Shown one piece after another: positions 59,175 to 64,000 of a DNA stretch of 64,000 nucleotides (position 1 is the stretch's first letter; every line of letters begins with the position of its first letter). This DNA is from JADKIH01 sp964595205 (GTDB lineage: Bacteria; Bacteroidota; Bacteroidia; AKYH767-A; 2013-40CM-41-45). The notes below the pieces were generated by a model that was not told the origin of the DNA, made no database searches, and worked only from the letters and a program-made list of their open reading frames with translations. The stretch is from the NCBI GenBank assembly GCA_964595205.1, contig CAZQOQ010000015.1:124001-188000 (forward strand), written 5' to 3'. Both the position numbers and the translations under genes were made by a program.

Positions 59175-61268
59175 ATGAAGAGCTATTTTATCCGTCTTTC
59201 GAACCGGCATGAGACGATTTCGAAATACATAATGTTTTTCCTGACGATCGCATTGATTGTCATAGCTCTTCCGAAAGAGACACAATTCAATTATACTTAT
59301 CGTAAGGGCAAGCCCTGGGCATTTGAGAGCCTGATGGCGCCGTTTGATTTTGCCATCAATAAAACGGAAAGTGAACTGAACGATGAAAAGGCTTCCATCA
59401 TGAAGAACGCTCATCCATTTTACCGTTTCGATGAAGAGATAGGATTGCAAAAAATAAATTCATTTCAAAACGAATTGGATGAGGTCTGGAAAAAGCGCTT
59501 CGAAGGCAAATCTACCAATGACAAAGAGTACAACCAGCTTCTCAAGCTGAAACAAATGCAGGTTACCATCGGAGAACAGATTCTTAAGATGGTATACGAC
59601 CGCGGTATCATTCTCATCAACGATCAGTCGATCGGCAATAATCCCGATGGCATCATTACGGTCGTAAGGGAAAATGTCGCCGAGGAGCACAACCTGAAGG
59701 ATTATCTTACCGTTCAGTCTGCTTATCTGTTTATTGTAGATCAGCTCAACAATATTTCTTCTGCAGATAAGGGCCTCCTGACACCACTCTTGGAGAATGC
59801 TTTGGCTCATAATGTTTTGTACGATGACCAGGCTACCAGGCAATGGACCAAACAGAAGCTCGATAAGATTTCTCTTTCTCACGGGCTTGTCCAGAAGGAC
59901 GAAGTGGTTATCTTAAAGGGTGAAGTAGTGGATGATCAGAAGTTGCAGAAGCTGGAGTCGCTGAAGAATGAGATGAAACACCAGGAATTCAGCGGCTCGA
60001 CCAAATGGATGATGTATCTGGGGCATTTCATTCTTGTGTCGCTAGCACTCAGCATGCTTATCTGTTTTCTCTATTTATTCAGGAGAGACATATACGACGA
60101 CAATTCGAGGTTACTGTTGCTGATGCTTTTGATTCTTCTCATCATTTACATTTTTCTCTGGGCCAGGAAGATCAACCTGTTCGACATGTACCTCGTCCCG
60201 GTTTGTATTCTTCCCATCATTGTGAGGGCGTTTTACGATACGCGCACTGCCTTGTTCACTCATATCGTCGCTCTGCTGATCATCGGTTTCGAGGCTCCCA
60301 GCGGTTTTGAATTCATGTTTATACAAACCGTGGCCGGGATGGTTTCCATATTCACGATCGTGAACATGAGCAGGAGGGTGCAGTTTTTTATTTCCGTGCT
60401 GATGATCTTCATGACGTATTCCATCGCCTTTATCGGCGTTACCATCCTTCATGAGGCAAACCTGCGAAGCATCGACTGGATGAACATGAAATGGTTTCTC
60501 GGCAATTCGATCATTACTCTGTTTGCTTTCCCGTTAATTTTCATTTTCGAAAAAGCCTTCGGATTCCTGTCGGACGTATCGCTGATGGAGCTTGCCGATT
60601 CGAATTCCGTGCTTCTCCGGGAGTTGTCCATGAAGGCTCCCGGCACTTTTCAACACAGCCTTCAGGTGGCAAACCTCGCTGAAGCGGCAATCTATCACAT
60701 TGGAGGCAACCCTCTTTTAGTACGGGCCGGCGCCATGTACCACGACATCGGTAAGATCGACATGCCGATGTATTTCATCGAAAATCAAAATACGCTGAAC
60801 AATCCTCACGATGATTTGTCATTCGAGGAAAGCGCACGAATTATAAAAAGCCACGTGATTCGAGGCGTCGAAAAGGCGAAAAAGCATGGCATACCCGAAC
60901 AGATCCTCGACTTCATCCGGACGCATCACGGGACGGTGAGGCTTCAGTATTTCTATCATTCTTTTCTGAAAAATTTTCCTGAGAAAATTCCGGATGATGA
61001 GATCTTTCGTTACCCGGGTCCGCTGCCTTTTTCCAGGGAGACTGCCGTTTTGATGATCGCTGATTCGGTGGAAGCTGCTTCACGCAGTCTGAAGAATGCG
61101 GATGCCAGCCTTATCAGCGAACTCGTCGATAATATCATTGATAATCAGATGGAACAAAAGCAATTTGACAACAGCCCCATCACTTTAAAGGATATCAGCG
61201 AATTGAGAAAATTATTCAAGAAAATGCTTATCAGTATTTACCATGTAAGAATAGAATACCCTCATTGA
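59175..61268 (+). CDS. 7TM-HD family cyclic-dinucleotide phosphodiesterase (PgpH-like)
   Basis: This 697-residue protein has an extracytoplasmic 7TMR-HDED domain (about residues 50-275) and seven membrane helices (about 278-455). A C-terminal HD domain has the pair HD at 523-524 in MYHDIGKID, and further HHG-like and metal residues (RTHHGT, DSVEAASRS). PgpH hydrolyses c-di-AMP to pApA in Listeria, so this protein may regulate c-di-AMP. No DisA/CdaA cyclase is in the window. A -7-like TATTTTCG lies at 59160-59167, 7 bases before the ATG. Confidence 0.88.
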   Translation: MKSYFIRLSNRHETISKYIMFFLTIALIVIALPKETQFNYTYRKGKPWAFESLMAPFDFAINKTESELNDEKASIMKNAHPFYRFDEEIGLQKINSFQNELDEVWKKRFEGKSTNDKEYNQLLKLKQMQVTIGEQILKMVYDRGIILINDQSIGNNPDGIITVVRENVAEEHNLKDYLTVQSAYLFIVDQLNNISSADKGLLTPLLENALAHNVLYDDQATRQWTKQKLDKISLSHGLVQKDEVVILKGEVVDDQKLQKLESLKNEMKHQEFSGSTKWMMYLGHFILVSLALSMLICFLYLFRRDIYDDNSRLLLLMLLILLIIYIFLWARKINLFDMYLVPVCILPIIVRAFYDTRTALFTHIVALLIIGFEAPSGFEFMFIQTVAGMVSIFTIVNMSRRVQFFISVLMIFMTYSIAFIGVTILHEANLRSIDWMNMKWFLGNSIITLFAFPLIFIFEKAFGFLSDVSLMELADSNSVLLRELSMKAPGTFQHSLQVANLAEAAIYHIGGNPLLVRAGAMYHDIGKIDMPMYFIENQNTLNNPHDDLSFEESARIIKSHVIRGVEKAKKHGIPEQILDFIRTHHGTVRLQYFYHSFLKNFPEKIPDDEIFRYPGPLPFSRETAVLMIADSVEAASRSLKNADASLISELVDNIIDNQMEQKQFDNSPITLKDISELRKLFKKMLISIYHVRIEYPH

Positions 61269-61332
61269 TTCCTGAAGAGAAAAATATCCGTCCTTTGCTC
61301 ATCATTTTTAATGTCAGTTTTTAAATTTAATC

Positions 61333-62076
61333 ATGCGATATTTTATTCGGCTCTCTTTTAATGGCGGCGATTTTCATGGCTGGCAGATTCAGCAGAATGC
61401 CCACACCGTTCAGGCGGAATTAAACCTGGCATTGGAAACGGTATTGAGAAAAAAGGACGTCGAGACCATCGGTTGCGGACGCACCGATACAGGCGTGCAT
61501 GCCACAAGGTATTTCGCTCACATCGATATTGATAATGCAACAGAGGAAGGAAACCTGATTCACCAGTTAAATGCCGTGCTTCCAAAAAGTATCGCCATTC
61601 ATTCTTTCTTCCCGGTCGACGAACGAGCGCATGCAAGATTCAGTGCGACTTCCCGCACATATACTTACAGGATGTACAGGAATAAAAATCCGTTTTTAAA
61701 CGACCGTTCATATTTTTTTCCTTATGATCCTGATATCGACAGGATGAATTTGTTCGCAGGCCTGTTGATGAAATACGATGACTTTTCAAGTTTCAGCAAA
61801 TCAAATTCTCAGACCAACAATAATAAATGTCTGATTACCTTTGCTGAATGGAAACATGATGGTGAAGAATTAATTTTCATCATATCTGCAAACAGGTTCT
61901 TAAGAAATATGGTCAGGGCAATTGTCGGCACATTACTGAAAGCGGGACTTAAAAAGATGAATGAAAGTGAATTTATCGAAATCATCGAAAGTAAGAGCAG
62001 GACGGAAGCAGGATTTTCTGTTCCGGCTCATGGATTGTATTTAACCGAAATTCTCTACCCGTTTCCTGTATATTAA
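61333..62076 (+). CDS. truA: tRNA pseudouridine(38-40) synthase TruA
   Basis: This 247-residue enzyme isomerises uridines 38-40 in the tRNA anticodon stem. It begins RYFIRLSFNGGDFHGWQIQ and has the catalytic aspartate in GCGRTDTGVHA (about residues 48-58). ARFSATSRTYTYRM and NRFLRNMVRAIVGTLL are further family blocks. The length fits. Its TAA stop overlaps the ATG of the next ABC transporter gene by one base (TAATG), so the two are co-transcribed. It follows the PgpH-like gene by 64 bases. Confidence 0.93.
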   Translation: MRYFIRLSFNGGDFHGWQIQQNAHTVQAELNLALETVLRKKDVETIGCGRTDTGVHATRYFAHIDIDNATEEGNLIHQLNAVLPKSIAIHSFFPVDERAHARFSATSRTYTYRMYRNKNPFLNDRSYFFPYDPDIDRMNLFAGLLMKYDDFSSFSKSNSQTNNNKCLITFAEWKHDGEELIFIISANRFLRNMVRAIVGTLLKAGLKKMNESEFIEIIESKSRTEAGFSVPAHGLYLTEILYPFPVY

Positions 62077-63863
62077 TGGCAAAGAAGACAATTAGCGGCA
62101 AGGCATTCGACGTTTCCATTCTGAGGAGGATTTATTCTTTCGTACAACCGTACCGGAAAAAATTCAACATCGCTGTCGCACTCACTCTGCTGATCGCTTT
62201 TATTTCACCGGTGAGACCTCTTTTAATTCAGTTTACAATCGATCATTACATCATGACTTTCGACGGGAAGGGGCTGTTGTACATGATGCTGCTGATGACT
62301 GCGCTGCTTCTTCTCCAGACGCTCATTCAATATTATCATACTTTTCTGACCAGTTGGCTCGGACAGGTAGTGATAAAAGATTTGCGAGTAAAACTTTTCA
62401 GACATATCTCCGCGTTGAGATTAAAATATTTTGATCATACGCCGATCGGAACACTGGTGACGAGAACCATCAGCGACCTCGAAACGATTGCGGACATATT
62501 CAGCGAGGGGCTGATCGTGATTATTGGAGACCTGCTTCAACTGTTTGTAATCATCACGGTCATGTTTGTCAAGGACTGGAGGCTATCATTAATTTCTTTG
62601 TCGACCATTCCTGTTTTATTTGTCGCTACCCGGATTTTTCAGAAAGGAATAAACAAAACATTTCGTGAAGTAAGGACCCAGGTTGCTTTGTTAAATACTT
62701 TTGTTCAGGAGCACATAACGGGCATGAACATCGTTCAGGCTTTCAACAGAGAAGAAGAAGAGATGCGTCGTTTCAAAGCGATCAACAAAGATCACATGAA
62801 GGCGCATGTTCGGTCAGTATGGTACTATTCGATTTTCTTTCCGGTTGTGGAATTGTTATCAGCCGCTTCCCTCGGTTTGCTCGTCTGGTGGGGTTCACAT
62901 GGTGTCATTTTAGGTGACGTTTCGCTGGGAAATGTTGTGGCATTTATCATGTTTATTAACATGCTTTTCCGCCCGATCAGGGAACTTGCAGATAAGTTTA
63001 ACACGCTGCAGATGGGCATGGTCAGCAGCGAACGGGTCTTCAGGGTGCTTGATACGAAAGAGTTTATCGTGAATGATGGTCACCTTGCAGGAAATATCGA
63101 AGGAAAAATTCAATTCAAAAATGTCTGGTTTGCCTATAACGAACTTCCCGTAACTGAGAAAGCAGAGCCTGAATGGATACTGAAAGATATCAGTTTCGAT
63201 GTGAAGCCGGGTGAAATGCTTGCACTCATCGGCGCGACCGGAGCTGGAAAATCTTCCATCATTAACCTCGTCGGAAGGTTGTATGAATTTCAGAAGGGAA
63301 GCATACTGATCGATAATTCGGACATCAGGAACTACGAACTTTCCGGACTCAGGAAACAAATTGCGGTGGTGCTGCAGGATGTTTTCCTCTTCTCTGACAG
63401 TATTTTCAACAACATCACACTCAGAGATCCGTCGGTAAGCAGGGAACAGGTTATCGAAGCAGCAAAGGCAGTTGGGGCGCACGACTTTATTAGTCGCCTG
63501 CCGGGTGGATACGACTTCAATGTCATGGAACGGGGTGCAATGCTGTCGACCGGCCAGAGACAGTTAATTTCATTTATCAGAGCATATGTCTTCAATCCAA
63601 AGATCCTGATTCTGGATGAAGCTACTTCTTCCATTGACAGCGAGTCGGAGGAGCTGATACAGCAGGCGACTTCCAAATTAACCTTCCAGAGGACTTCGAT
63701 CGTTATCGCTCACAGGCTTGCTACGATACAGAATGCAGATAAGATCATCGTCCTCGATCACGGAAGGAAGATGGAAGAAGGGAATCATCAGCAGCTTCTC
63801 AGGCAGAATGGCCTCTACCGTGAACTTTACGATATGCAGTTCGTTGCTGCGGAGAAAGGATAG
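62076..63863 (+). CDS. ABC exporter, fused membrane and ATPase domains (MsbA-like)
   Basis: This 595-residue half-transporter has six membrane helices (about residues 30-310) and one ATP-binding domain. Walker A is ALIGATGAGKSSI (about residue 385), the Q-loop VLQDVFLFSDSI, the signature LSTGQRQLI, Walker B ILILDEATSSID and a switch HRLAT. The layout matches MsbA/LmrA-type lipid or drug exporters. Substrate is unknown. It starts at the truA stop and ends with no obvious terminator. Confidence 0.92.
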   Translation: MAKKTISGKAFDVSILRRIYSFVQPYRKKFNIAVALTLLIAFISPVRPLLIQFTIDHYIMTFDGKGLLYMMLLMTALLLLQTLIQYYHTFLTSWLGQVVIKDLRVKLFRHISALRLKYFDHTPIGTLVTRTISDLETIADIFSEGLIVIIGDLLQLFVIITVMFVKDWRLSLISLSTIPVLFVATRIFQKGINKTFREVRTQVALLNTFVQEHITGMNIVQAFNREEEEMRRFKAINKDHMKAHVRSVWYYSIFFPVVELLSAASLGLLVWWGSHGVILGDVSLGNVVAFIMFINMLFRPIRELADKFNTLQMGMVSSERVFRVLDTKEFIVNDGHLAGNIEGKIQFKNVWFAYNELPVTEKAEPEWILKDISFDVKPGEMLALIGATGAGKSSIINLVGRLYEFQKGSILIDNSDIRNYELSGLRKQIAVVLQDVFLFSDSIFNNITLRDPSVSREQVIEAAKAVGAHDFISRLPGGYDFNVMERGAMLSTGQRQLISFIRAYVFNPKILILDEATSSIDSESEELIQQATSKLTFQRTSIVIAHRLATIQNADKIIVLDHGRKMEEGNHQQLLRQNGLYRELYDMQFVAAEKG

Positions 63864-63922
63864 CGCGTTAATAAATGTTAAAATTATTTCGGCGCCTCTT
63901 TAGTGTTTTCTGACAGAAAGTT

Positions 63923-64000
63923 TTACTGATTTCCAATCTTTGAATAAGTGTTCAGGAAATGATCCGGAAGTTCACATTTCCCCTGTACAAATATTTGTTT
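63923..64000 (-). CDS. Possible C-terminal end of a gene entering from the right
   Basis: On the minus strand the last 25 codons at the window edge are open and end in TAA at 63923-63925; they read KQIFVQGKCELPDHFLNTYS and continue to the stop. No family can be named from so short a piece, and chance is possible. Confidence 0.25.
   Translation of the reverse strand, partial: KQIFVQGKCELPDHFLNTYSKIGNQ

Overview
The window is a chromosomal segment of a Bacteroidota bacterium (Flavobacteriales/Sphingobacteriales/Chitinophagales-like, not resolvable further). The evidence is a fused ccoN-ccoO gene, at least six proteins with a C-terminal type IX secretion (T9SS) sorting domain, a Bacteroidota-type omega subunit beside bamD and coaBC, a START-like and a DUF4835 protein, promoters of the TTTG / TAnnTTTG type, weak Shine-Dalgarno sequences and frequent TTG/GTG starts. 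No phage, integrase, transposase or CRISPR array is visible.

Layout. 1-2.0 kb: two short-chain dehydrogenases, a secreted hypothetical and a GNAT acetyltransferase, all on the minus strand. 2.1-10.9 kb: a complete cbb3 oxidase locus (ccoI, ccoS, ccoNO, ccoQ, ccoP, ccoG, ccoH and a SafE-like membrane protein) for microaerobic respiration. ccoI and ccoS are preceded by the same 13-bp CRP/FNR-like site at the same distance from the -7 box. 11-15.4 kb: an SH3 protein, a saccharopine dehydrogenase-like enzyme, and a secreted intradiol-dioxygenase-like protein bracketed by two 220-bp direct repeats. 15.4-18.6 kb: small VOC, SRPBCC and DUF1801 genes divergent from a GlxA/AraC-type regulator. 18.7-26.8 kb: ABC-F ATPase, CvfB-like protein, a T9SS cargo, a glycosyltransferase, an LptF/G permease and two small genes.

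27.16-27.72 kb holds the most unusual structure: an intact tRNA-Met(CAU) preceded, in its direction of transcription, by five tandem 96-97 bp units. Each unit carries the 5' half of that tRNA joined just after the anticodon to a 16-bp palindrome. A promoter-like sequence lies just upstream of the first unit. The same palindrome family occurs in the 220-bp repeats at 13.4 and 15.1 kb. An Hc1-like histone gene and a serine-palmitoyltransferase-like enzyme follow.

29.9-39.7 kb: a choice-of-anchor B secreted protein, then bamD-rpoZ-coaBC-DUF4835, ychF, a rhomboid protease, a GmhB-like phosphatase and a class IV aminotransferase. 39.9-49.5 kb: a DUF2179-type membrane protein, a sirtuin, fmt, a MATE exporter with an 8-bp microsatellite in front of it, an RlmI-like methyltransferase behind tRNA-Gly(CCC), a VOC protein, 3-methyladenine glycosylase, recQ and a dienelactone-hydrolase-like protein. 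49.7-64 kb: two large T9SS cargo proteins, clpB, a cupredoxin with a T9SS tail, an NlpC/P60 peptidase, a thiolase, a PgpH-like 7TM-HD phosphodiesterase, truA and an exporter ABC protein. Most genes are ordinary housekeeping; the novelty is in the non-coding DNA: the half-tRNA array, the paired repeats, the shared cco operator, and intergenic simple repeats with a 7- or 8-bp period.
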